Below are positions 1 to 5,087 of a stretch of DNA of 5,087 bases, one piece after another. Where the stretch lies: the NCBI GenBank assembly GCA_013817115.1, contig JACDDG010000219.1, positions 1-5,087 of the forward strand, given 5' to 3'. Under the pieces are notes generated by a model that worked only from the letters and a program-made list of their open reading frames with translations, was not told the origin of the DNA and ran no database searches. A program made the translations under genes and the position numbers. The DNA comes from Parachlamydiaceae bacterium (GTDB taxonomy: Bacteria > Chlamydiota > Chlamydiia > Chlamydiales > Parachlamydiaceae). Position 1 is the stretch's first letter. Every line of letters starts with the position of its first letter.

Positions 1-453
1 CGCACAAACGATACAACGCTCTCGATCGAGCATTAAAACTGGACCCAGAGGAAGAGGCTTTTTAAAATGACGTTTTTCTTCAAAAAATCGACTTTCACCG
101 GGACCAAATTTAAGAGTTTGATCCTGGAGAGGACATTCTCCACCCTTGTCACAGATAGGGCAGTCAAGAGGGTGGTTTATAAGCAAAAACTCTAAAATTT
201 CTTTCCTACCTTTGGCGGCAAGAGCGCTTTGCGTATTTACGACCATTCCTTCAGTCGCTTGAAGAGTGCACGATGTTTGCAGTTTACCCATTTTTTCAAC
301 TTCGACAAGACATACACGGCAGGCACCGAAGGGGGGCATACGATCGTGATAACAGAAAATAGGAATGTCCAGACCTAATTGCTGCGCAGCTGTATAAACC
401 GTTGTGCCCTTGGGAACTGAAATTTGTTGTCCGTTGATTGTCAAATTTATCAT
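1..453 (-). CDS. nuoG: NADH-quinone oxidoreductase subunit G, N-terminal 151 residues (cut by window edge)
   Basis: Large iron-sulfur subunit of the NADH-oxidising module of complex I, in the cytoplasmic arm. It passes electrons from NuoE/NuoF towards NuoB. The visible part opens with a ferredoxin-like domain whose C34, C45, C48 and C62 fit the [2Fe-2S] cluster N1b. Next comes the H-x3-C-x2-C-x5-C motif (H94, C98, C101, C107) for a [4Fe-4S] cluster, within the conserved stretch DCPICDKGGECPLQDQ. C147 and C150 begin the next cluster motif (N4), which is cut off. The frame is open to base 1 with no stop; family members usually run to about 700-900 residues, so most of the gene lies outside the window. 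The ATG at 453 is supported by AGGAG at 462-466, eight bases upstream. It follows nuoF after a 44-base gap. The family assignment is secure; the C-terminal architecture cannot be seen. Confidence 0.95.
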   Translation of the reverse strand, partial: MINLTINGQQISVPKGTTVYTAAQQLGLDIPIFCYHDRMPPFGACRVCLVEVEKMGKLQTSCTLQATEGMVVNTQSALAAKGRKEILEFLLINHPLDCPICDKGGECPLQDQTLKFGPGESRFFEEKRHFKKPLPLGPVLMLDRERCIVCA

Positions 454-461
454 CGTATTCG

Positions 462-466
462 CTCCT
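462..466 (-). promoter_or_regulatory. Ribosome binding site of nuoG (AGGAG)
   Basis: AGGAG on the minus strand lies eight bases before the ATG at 453, in the 44-base gap after nuoF, and fixes the start of the truncated nuoG. Confidence 0.8.
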
Positions 467-497
467 GAGGAAGTCTAAGAAGAGTGTTGCGCATCTC

Positions 498-1796
498 CTA
501 ATTGTAAGGATAAGCAATTCTCATTTTTTGTTTTTCATGTGCATGAGGATTTTTTTGAATATAAGCCTCAAACTCATTTTTAAATTCTTTCATGGCGCTC
601 ACAATCGGCGGAGCAGCTCCCACTGCAAATGGGCAGAATGAATTCGCAGCCATGCTGACGCACACATCTTCAATCGTTTTAAGATCTGCAGCAGTGCCCT
701 CGAAATTTTCAATCCGTTGCAACATCTGTACAAGCCAACGCGTGCCCTCTCTGCAGGGTGTGCATTTGCCACATGATTCATTTTGATAAAATTGCATAAG
801 GCGAGTAGCCACTTTAACCATATCGGCCGAATCATCCATAACAATAATGGATGCAGTTCCAAGCGCGGTACCTCTAGCTGCAAGCGTTTCGAAATCCATG
901 CAGATATCGATGTCTTTTGCGGTCAGTAAAGCACATGAAGATCCGCCAGGATAACATGCTTTAAATTCGCGTCCGTGAAGTGAGCCACCCGAAGCATCTA
1001 AAACTTCCCGCAAAGTCACTCCAAGAGGAAATTCGAAACATCCGGGACGTTGAATTTGTCCACTTACCTGGAATATTTTTGTACCTCTATTTTGAGGTTT
1101 GCCAATCCCCTGAAACCATTCGGCACCCCGATTTACGATGTGAACAACATTAGCCAAAGTTTCGACATTGTTAACAATAGTTGGTTTTCTATAAAGACCT
1201 GCAATAGCCGGAAATGGTGGTTTCAGGCGTGGTGTCGCACGAAAACCTTCAAGGGAATTTAAAAGAGCTGTTTCTTCACCGGCAATGTAGGCGCCCGCAC
1301 CAGGATGCACGACGATTCTTAATGAATAATCTGTGCCTAAAATTTTGTCGCCTAAAAATCCAGCTTCTGTCGCTTCATCAATAGCTGTTTGTAATTTTCT
1401 TATTCCTTCGTAGAACTCGCCCCTACAATAGATGAAAGCGGTGTTGGCGCCGATGGCGTAGCATGACAAGATCATACCCTCGATCAGTTGATGGGGATCA
1501 TGTTCTGTGAGGTAGCGGTCTTTAAAAGTGCCAGGTTCACTTTCGTCACAATTGCAAACTAAGTATTTAGTTAAAGCTGGATCTTTCGGAATAAAACTCC
1601 ATTTCTTGCCGGTAGGAAATCCAGCTCCTCCACGTCCACGCAAATCAGCAGCTATGACCATCTCGATCAGGGCCTGTGGTGAAATAGAAGGGATTGCTTT
1701 ACGGATAGCTTCATAGCCGCCATTTCGTCGATATGTTTCGATTTTATGCTGTTCCGGAGACTTTATGAACTCTGTTAATACCTTCATTTCGGGCAT
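498..1796 (-). CDS. nuoF: NADH-quinone oxidoreductase subunit F (NADH- and FMN-binding)
   Basis: The 51-kDa-type subunit, which oxidises NADH on FMN and passes electrons to cluster N3. The protein is 432 residues, normal for the family. The glycine-rich FMN/NADH site GRGGAGFPTGKKW is at 54-66, followed by the conserved DESEPGT at 84-90 and the GAGAYIAGEETALLNSLEG region at 166-184. The N3 [4Fe-4S] ligands are C342, C345 and C348 (ESCGKCTPCREGT) with C388 (SFCPF). The region after C388 (AVGAAPPIVSAM) resembles the E. coli form more than the GDAAAWPV form of mitochondrial-type proteins. The ATG at 1796 has AAAGGAG at 1804-1810, seven bases upstream. A second in-frame ATG at 1787 would put this site too far away, so 1796 is preferred. 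The gene overlaps the end of nuoE by 13 bases, suggesting coupled translation. The stop is TAG. Confidence 0.98.
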   Translation of the reverse strand: MPEMKVLTEFIKSPEQHKIETYRRNGGYEAIRKAIPSISPQALIEMVIAADLRGRGGAGFPTGKKWSFIPKDPALTKYLVCNCDESEPGTFKDRYLTEHDPHQLIEGMILSCYAIGANTAFIYCRGEFYEGIRKLQTAIDEATEAGFLGDKILGTDYSLRIVVHPGAGAYIAGEETALLNSLEGFRATPRLKPPFPAIAGLYRKPTIVNNVETLANVVHIVNRGAEWFQGIGKPQNRGTKIFQVSGQIQRPGCFEFPLGVTLREVLDASGGSLHGREFKACYPGGSSCALLTAKDIDICMDFETLAARGTALGTASIIVMDDSADMVKVATRLMQFYQNESCGKCTPCREGTRWLVQMLQRIENFEGTAADLKTIEDVCVSMAANSFCPFAVGAAPPIVSAMKEFKNEFEAYIQKNPHAHEKQKMRIAYPYN

Positions 1797-2272
1797 TTGT
1801 TTGCTCCTTTGCTAGCATTTGCGAGAACTTGGTTGAGGTCGCTTTCAAGTACAGGACCTACAACGGTTTCGTCAACAAGCATCATGGGGGCTCGATCGCA
1901 AGCTGCCATGCATTCGCATGGTATGACGCTATATTCTCCGTCCGCGGAAGTTTCACCCGGAGAAATTTGCAGCTTTTCACAAAGTTTGCTAAGCAGCCCA
2001 TCAGCACCACGCAGCATGCAAGAAGCATTTTTGCAAACGTGAATAATATGCTTTCCCATCGGTTTTTCGTAAAACATGTCATAGAAAGTGACAACGGCAT
2101 GCACTTCATTAGGTGCTAGATTAAAAAGTTGAGCCACCTCTTCCTGTACTTCTAGGGGAAGGTAGCCTACTTCATTCTGAGCCAAATGCAAGGCCGGAAT
2201 CAGTGCAGAGCGTTCAACAGGGTATTTCAGTTGAAGCTTTAGGATAGATTGACGAGTTTGTTCAGTAAGCAT
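1784..2272 (-). CDS. nuoE: NADH-quinone oxidoreductase subunit E (24-kDa type, cluster N1a)
   Basis: Thioredoxin-fold [2Fe-2S] subunit that sits beside NuoF in the NADH-oxidising module. The 162-residue protein has the expected N-terminal helical part (about 1-70, including the conserved NEVGYLP and VTFYDMF stretches) and a C-terminal ferredoxin domain. The four cluster N1a ligands are C80, C85, C121 and C125; the spacing C-x4-C, then 36 positions to the next cysteine, then C-x3-C matches E. coli NuoE. The ATG at 2272 shares one base with the nuoD stop (TAATG), a classic arrangement for translational re-initiation. An AGGAG at 2286-2290 lies 13 bases upstream, which is long, so coupling to nuoD probably matters. 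The TGA stop lies inside the start of nuoF. Confidence 0.97.
   Translation of the reverse strand: MLTEQTRQSILKLQLKYPVERSALIPALHLAQNEVGYLPLEVQEEVAQLFNLAPNEVHAVVTFYDMFYEKPMGKHIIHVCKNASCMLRGADGLLSKLCEKLQISPGETSADGEYSVIPCECMAACDRAPMMLVDETVVGPVLESDLNQVLANASKGANKCPK
1804..1810 (-). promoter_or_regulatory. Ribosome binding site of nuoF (AAAGGAG)
   Basis: AAAGGAG on the minus strand lies seven bases before the ATG at 1796, inside the last codons of nuoE. It selects 1796 over the in-frame ATG at 1787. Confidence 0.8.
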
Positions 2273-3477
2273 TAGCGATCTACATCTCCTAATATGGGGT
2301 CAACACTTGCAATTCCAACGACAACATCTGAAAGCAGATGGCCAACAAGAACTTTGCTAAGAATTTGGATATGGGGAAATGATGGGGAGCGGACTCTTAA
2401 GCGATAGGGGCGATTGCTGCCGTCAGAAACTAAATAGTGACTGATAGTACCACGAGCAGATTCTACCCAGTAACTTACGGCTCCTGGTGGGGGGAGGATC
2501 CCTTCACTGACAAGTTTAAACTGATGGATGACAGCTTCCATGCTGCGAGCAAGTTGTGGACGAGGGGGAAGGGCAACCTTGCGGTTTTCAGAGATGATTG
2601 GACCAGGTTTTAATTTTTCTAATGCTTGCTGTATTATAGCAGCGCTTTGTCGCATCTCTTCCATACGCACAAGATAGCGACCATACGAATCCCCATCCGG
2701 AGAAGTAGGAATGTCAAAATCGTAATTCTCATATCCAAGATAGGGATGCGCTTTGCGAACATCGTAGGCAACTCCGGCACCACGGAGAACCGGTCCTGTG
2801 CAGAGAAATTGTTTGCATAGATCTTCGTTAATGATTGCAACGCCTTCTAAACGCGTCCGCCAAACATAGTTTTCGGTGAGCAAATTGTCTAGATCTTTCC
2901 AAGTAGTTGGAAACTTTTTTAAAAATTGCTGGATATGTTCTGTGGCACCTTCATTTAAATCGCGAGCTACCCCCCCCACACGCCAATAGCTTGGAAACAT
3001 GCGAGCCCCCGAAATCTCTTCAAAAATGTCCAAGATATCTTCGCGCAGGGCAAAGCAATACATATAGATGGATGACATATTGAGTTCTAAGGCGCTTGTC
3101 CCCACCCAAATGAGATGGCTCGCAATACGTGATAATTCCAGAAATAAAAGGCGGATGGTCTGAGCACGTTCAGGAACTTCTATATTCATGAGCTTCTCTA
3201 CAGTCCCAGCAAATGCTTGTTCTTCGGAAGGTCCTGAGAGGTAATCGATTCGATCGACAAGAGTAAATACCTGATGATATGTACGTGTTTCACATTCTTT
3301 TTCAATTCCGGTGTGTAGATAGCCGATCACAGGTTCGCAAGAAACGACAACTTCTCCATCTAAACGCAGCTTAAGACGCAAGACTCCGTGCGTGGAAGGA
3401 TGTTGAGGCCCAAGACTGAGCTCCATAAGCTCATCGGCATTACTGGTATTAACTTCATCAATCGGTAGTCGAGTCAT
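2272..3477 (-). CDS. nuoD: NADH-quinone oxidoreductase subunit D (49-kDa type, quinone site)
   Basis: Core subunit of the connecting module; with NuoB it forms the quinone-reduction chamber. From the chosen start the protein has 401 residues. GPQHPSTHG is at 23-31, with H30 equivalent to the quinone-binding His38 of Thermus Nqo4, and RIDYL at 76-80, with Y79 equivalent to Tyr87. RVGGVARDLNEG is at 166-177, and the family-typical C-terminus VASVDPILGDVDR-like ending (here GIASVDPILGDVDR) closes the protein. The frame stays open to an ATG at 3531 (419 residues), but that start lies deep inside nuoC and its nearest purine-rich stretch is about 15 bases away. The ATG at 3477 has AAGGT five bases or less upstream and gives an N-terminus closer to the family's length, so it is preferred. 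It overlaps nuoC by 20 bases. The gene is separate from nuoC, unlike E. coli nuoCD. It contains an eight-G run. Confidence 0.93.
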   Translation of the reverse strand: MTRLPIDEVNTSNADELMELSLGPQHPSTHGVLRLKLRLDGEVVVSCEPVIGYLHTGIEKECETRTYHQVFTLVDRIDYLSGPSEEQAFAGTVEKLMNIEVPERAQTIRLLFLELSRIASHLIWVGTSALELNMSSIYMYCFALREDILDIFEEISGARMFPSYWRVGGVARDLNEGATEHIQQFLKKFPTTWKDLDNLLTENYVWRTRLEGVAIINEDLCKQFLCTGPVLRGAGVAYDVRKAHPYLGYENYDFDIPTSPDGDSYGRYLVRMEEMRQSAAIIQQALEKLKPGPIISENRKVALPPRPQLARSMEAVIHQFKLVSEGILPPPGAVSYWVESARGTISHYLVSDGSNRPYRLRVRSPSFPHIQILSKVLVGHLLSDVVVGIASVDPILGDVDR

Positions 3478-4000
3478 GCTTACCTTGAGTGTGAGATATG
3501 ATTTGTGAAGGAACTTTTGGGAAAACACCATTCGTAAATTGAACCGCTTCCTCAGTCAATGCGTAATCCTTTAGTAGGGGGTGACCTTCCCAGTCATCGG
3601 GCATAAGAATGCGAGTTAGATCAGGATGCCCCTCAAAACGAAGTCCAAATAAATCGTAAAGTTCGCGCTCATACCAGTTGGCCCCTTCCCACAAGTCTGT
3701 AATGGAATGAATTGAAGAGAGACGTTTGGCATTAATAGCGATATTAAATTTTTCACGAGTCTTTGGATTATAAAGAAAGTAAATCACTTTAGTACGCATT
3801 TTAGGTATTAAATAATCAACAGCTGTTAAATCTATCAAGACATCATAACCCGGTTCAGGAGTTTGCTTTAGGTAAGATAAAACATCTTTTAAACTTGATG
3901 GGGTAACAACTAATGTTATTTCATCGCAGCAAAGTTCTTCTTCAAGAATGGCGATTCCGAATTTTTCTTTAATCTTTTGACTAGTACTTTGTGCGTCCAT
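3458..4000 (-). CDS. nuoC: NADH-quinone oxidoreductase subunit C (30-kDa type)
   Basis: Structural subunit of the connecting module of complex I, bound to NuoD in the cytoplasmic arm; it carries no cofactor. The 180-residue protein is of usual size for a stand-alone NuoC. The 30-kDa family signature is clear at about 108-146: NWYERELYDLFGLRFEGHP followed by DLTRILMPDDWEGHPLLKDY. The first 100 residues form the less conserved alpha/beta domain, and the last 30 (after KDYAL) form a variable polar tail. The ATG at 4000 is preceded by AAAGG at 4012-4016, eleven bases away, a rather weak site. The gene is separated from nuoB by 65 AT-rich bases and its TGA stop lies inside the start of nuoD, so nuoC and nuoD are probably translated together. 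Confidence 0.97.
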   Translation of the reverse strand: MDAQSTSQKIKEKFGIAILEEELCCDEITLVVTPSSLKDVLSYLKQTPEPGYDVLIDLTAVDYLIPKMRTKVIYFLYNPKTREKFNIAINAKRLSSIHSITDLWEGANWYERELYDLFGLRFEGHPDLTRILMPDDWEGHPLLKDYALTEEAVQFTNGVFPKVPSQIISHTQGKHDSTTD

Positions 4001-4065
4001 TTATTTACTGACCTTTGGTTTTTGGAAGCTTTTTCAGTTTAAATTTTTTGTTGGAAATAATTACC

Positions 4066-4533
4066 TTACGATCGTGTTTCTTGAATTTTCTTACGTAAAA
4101 GTAGAAGCCCTTCGATTAAAGCTTCTGGACGAGGGGGACATCCTGGAATGTACACATCGACAGGGACAAGTTGATCGACGCCTTGTATAATTGCATAGTT
4201 GTTATAGATTCCTCCGCATGAAGCGCAGTCACCCATAGCAATGACAAACTTAGGGTCGAGCATCTGTGAATGGATAGTTTTTAACACAGGGGCCATCTTT
4301 TGGCTGACTCTTCCCGCTACAATCATGACGTCGCTTTGACGAGGAGAAGCACGAAAAACTTCCATACCGAATCGTGAAATGTCATAACGAGCAGCAGCAG
4401 TCGACATCATTTCGATAGCACAACAAGCCAATCCAAATTGTGCCGGCCACATGGAATTCCCTCGCGCCCAATTAATGAGAGTTTCGAGAGGTCCAATCAT
4501 GAAAGGAAGTTTTTCTTTTTCATTTAATCCCAT
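4066..4533 (-). CDS. nuoB: NADH-quinone oxidoreductase subunit B (PSST type, cluster N2)
   Basis: Core connecting subunit that carries the terminal [4Fe-4S] cluster N2 and delivers electrons to quinone at the interface with NuoD. From the chosen start it has 155 residues. The N2 ligands are the adjacent pair C37-C38 ([10 protein letters not shown]), C103 (MGDCASCGG) and C132 (IPGCPPRPE), the full family pattern with Thermus-like spacing. Two starts are possible. The ATG at 4554 (162 residues, cysteines numbered seven higher) has no visible ribosome binding site. The ATG at 4533 has AAGGTGG at 4540-4546, six bases upstream, and overlaps the nuoA stop by only 10 bases, so it is preferred. The AAGGTGG also encodes the conserved KGG of NuoA, so its presence is not fully independent evidence. 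The stop is TAA. Confidence 0.94.
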   Translation of the reverse strand: MGLNEKEKLPFMIGPLETLINWARGNSMWPAQFGLACCAIEMMSTAAARYDISRFGMEVFRASPRQSDVMIVAGRVSQKMAPVLKTIHSQMLDPKFVIAMGDCASCGGIYNNYAIIQGVDQLVPVDVYIPGCPPRPEALIEGLLLLRKKIQETRS

Positions 4534-4889
4534 TGAAGACCACCTTTTTTCCATAGGTACGCAAAGGCCACAAATAAAGCAATCATAAAGAAAGCCATTT
4601 CATAAAAAGCAAAAGCCCCTAAGCTTCTCGCTACAACAGCCCAAGGATAAAGAAAAATGATTTCGATATCAAAAATGAGGAATAAAAGTGCTACAAGGTA
4701 ATGGCGAAGAGGGAAACGCTCTTGCATGAGATGTGTGGATGTCAAAATTCCGGATTCATAAGGCAAGAATTTAACAGGATCTGACTTATTCGACACAAAA
4801 ATTTCGGAAACTCCGACAATGCATAGGGTTACAAAAAGAACAACACCAAAGTAAATGTAAACAGGCAAGTATTCGCTTATGGTATCCAA
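4524..4889 (-). CDS. nuoA: NADH-quinone oxidoreductase subunit A (ND3-like membrane subunit), TTG start
   Basis: Small membrane subunit at the junction of the cytoplasmic and membrane arms, homologous to mitochondrial ND3; its first loop lies next to the quinone chamber. The 121-residue protein has three hydrophobic segments, at about 9-31, 62-84 and 92-113. The conserved loop is at 41-47 (FLPYESG), with Ser where ND3 has its Cys, as in E. coli. The second helix carries the FDIE acidic pair (D74, E76) and the YPWAV ending typical of the family. The start codon is TTG at 4887-4889; the first in-frame ATG is residue 55, inside the family's conserved region, so TTG must be used. AGGAGG lies eight bases upstream. 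It is the first gene of the operon and overlaps nuoB. Confidence 0.96.
   Translation of the reverse strand: MDTISEYLPVYIYFGVVLFVTLCIVGVSEIFVSNKSDPVKFLPYESGILTSTHLMQERFPLRHYLVALLFLIFDIEIIFLYPWAVVARSLGAFAFYEMAFFMIALFVAFAYLWKKGGLQWD
4540..4546 (-). promoter_or_regulatory. Ribosome binding site favouring the shorter nuoB start (AAGGTGG)
   Basis: AAGGTGG on the minus strand lies six bases before the ATG at 4533. No comparable site precedes the ATG at 4554. It lies within the last codons of nuoA. Confidence 0.65.
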
Positions 4890-4897
4890 TCTCTTGT

Positions 4898-4903
4898 CCT
4901 CCT
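4898..4903 (-). promoter_or_regulatory. Strong ribosome binding site for nuoA (AGGAGG)
   Basis: On the minus strand AGGAGG stands eight bases before the TTG at 4889. It is the best Shine-Dalgarno match in the window and decides the non-ATG start of nuoA. Confidence 0.9.
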
Positions 4904-4925
4904 ATTACGCCTTAATTAAAATTAG

Positions 4926-4954
4926 CTAATAGCAGGAATTTACCTCATCGTCAA
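4926..4954 (-). promoter_or_regulatory. Sigma70-type promoter of the nuo operon with extended -10
   Basis: On the minus strand TTGACG (4949-4954, five of six consensus bases) is followed after 17 bases by TATTAG (4926-4931, four of six). The bases TGC directly before the -10 (4932-4934) give an extended -10. Upstream of the -35 an A5T6 run (4956-4966) could act as an UP-like or bent element. Transcription would start near 4919, leaving an untranslated leader of about 30 bases with the AGGAGG of nuoA. It is the only well-spaced promoter seen before nuoA; a TATACT near 4976-4981 lacks a suitable -35. Prediction from sequence only. Confidence 0.65.
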
Positions 4955-5031
4955 TAAAAATTTTTTAGTTGATGCTAGTATACCGAAGTGCGTTCAAATG
5001 TTGGTTTTTGGCAAAGAGAAAGCTCCCGCGA

Positions 5032-5087
5032 TTAAGCGATCAAAAACAGCCCCATATTATAATATTGGGTGGTTTTTGATCGCTTAA
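5032..5087. terminator. 56-base inverted repeat, probable bidirectional intrinsic terminator
   Basis: The two 28-base halves pair at 25 of 28 positions with almost no loop; the mismatches are 5048/5071, 5049/5070 and 5053/5066. The inner hairpin (5050-5069, CCC paired to GGG around an AT-rich palindrome) is flanked by A5 at 5042-5046 and T5 at 5073-5077, so either strand reads as a stem followed by a U run. On the minus strand it could end transcription of a gene beyond the right edge before the nuo promoter. The stem goes on for ten more bases outside the A/T runs (TTAAGCGATC and its complement), more than a terminator needs. A repeated palindromic element or a small mobile-element remnant is the alternative. 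The repeat ends at the last base of the window, so it may continue. Confidence 0.6.

Noticed and set aside
113..127. Possible start of a 16S rRNA gene on the plus strand
   Set aside because: Only 15 bases match; the following sequence diverges at once and the region codes for conserved NuoG cluster residues on the other strand.
296..517. Minus-strand open frame of 73 codons across the nuoF/nuoG junction
   Set aside because: It is out of frame with nuoG, whose own frame carries all the expected cysteine ligands, and it has no recognisable product.
599..883. Minus-strand open frame of 94 codons inside nuoF
   Set aside because: It is a frame-shifted reading of the conserved C-terminal part of NuoF.
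1797..2119. Plus-strand open frames of 81 and 96 codons opposite nuoE
   Set aside because: They are antisense to a fully conserved NuoE and show no plausible start signal or domain.
2489..2494. Six-base G run (C6 in the nuoD coding strand) as a second slippage site
   Set aside because: Six bases is short for frequent slippage and the run is explained by the conserved LPPPGA residues; the same applies to the six-base run at about 327-332 in nuoG.
4976..4981. TATACT as an alternative -10 for the nuo operon
   Set aside because: It matches five of six consensus bases, but no acceptable -35 lies 16-18 bases upstream, and the TTGACG/TATTAG pair downstream is better.
4904..5087. A small gene or CRISPR-like repeats in the region upstream of nuoA
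   Set aside because: No open frame of useful length with a ribosome binding site was seen, and there are no regularly spaced direct repeats; only the promoter and the inverted repeat are supported.

Overview
The window holds the promoter-proximal half of a bacterial nuo operon, encoding the proton-pumping NADH:quinone oxidoreductase (respiratory complex I). All genes lie on the minus strand and read from right to left in the order nuoA, nuoB, nuoC, nuoD, nuoE, nuoF, nuoG. The first six are complete. nuoG is cut by the left edge of the window after 151 codons. nuoC and nuoD are separate genes, not the fused nuoCD of Escherichia coli. No frameshift or internal stop was seen in any of them, and the iron-sulfur, FMN and quinone-site residues that can be read are all present.

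Layout from right to left: 5032-5087 is a nearly perfect 56-base inverted repeat that looks like a bidirectional intrinsic terminator with an extended stem. 4926-4954 is a good sigma70-type promoter with an extended -10, pointing into the operon. nuoA starts with TTG behind a strong AGGAGG. The genes are tightly packed: nuoA/nuoB, nuoC/nuoD, nuoD/nuoE and nuoE/nuoF overlap by 1 to 20 bases, while nuoB/nuoC (65 bases) and nuoF/nuoG (44 bases) have short gaps. Most of the sequence codes for protein.

Working together: NuoE and NuoF with the N-terminal part of NuoG form the NADH-oxidising module (FMN, clusters N1a, N3, N1b, N4 and others). NuoB, NuoC and NuoD form the connecting module, which carries electrons through cluster N2 to quinone. 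NuoA is the small membrane subunit at the junction with the membrane arm. The remaining subunits (nuoH to nuoN) would be expected beyond the left edge.

Organism: a Gram-negative-type bacterium with moderate to low GC content, a canonical nuo order and separate nuoC and nuoD. An amoeba-associated chlamydia (Parachlamydiales) is one possibility, but this is a weak guess and the sequence alone does not settle it. I see no undescribed system here. The most unusual elements are the long inverted repeat upstream of the promoter and an eight-G run inside nuoD.
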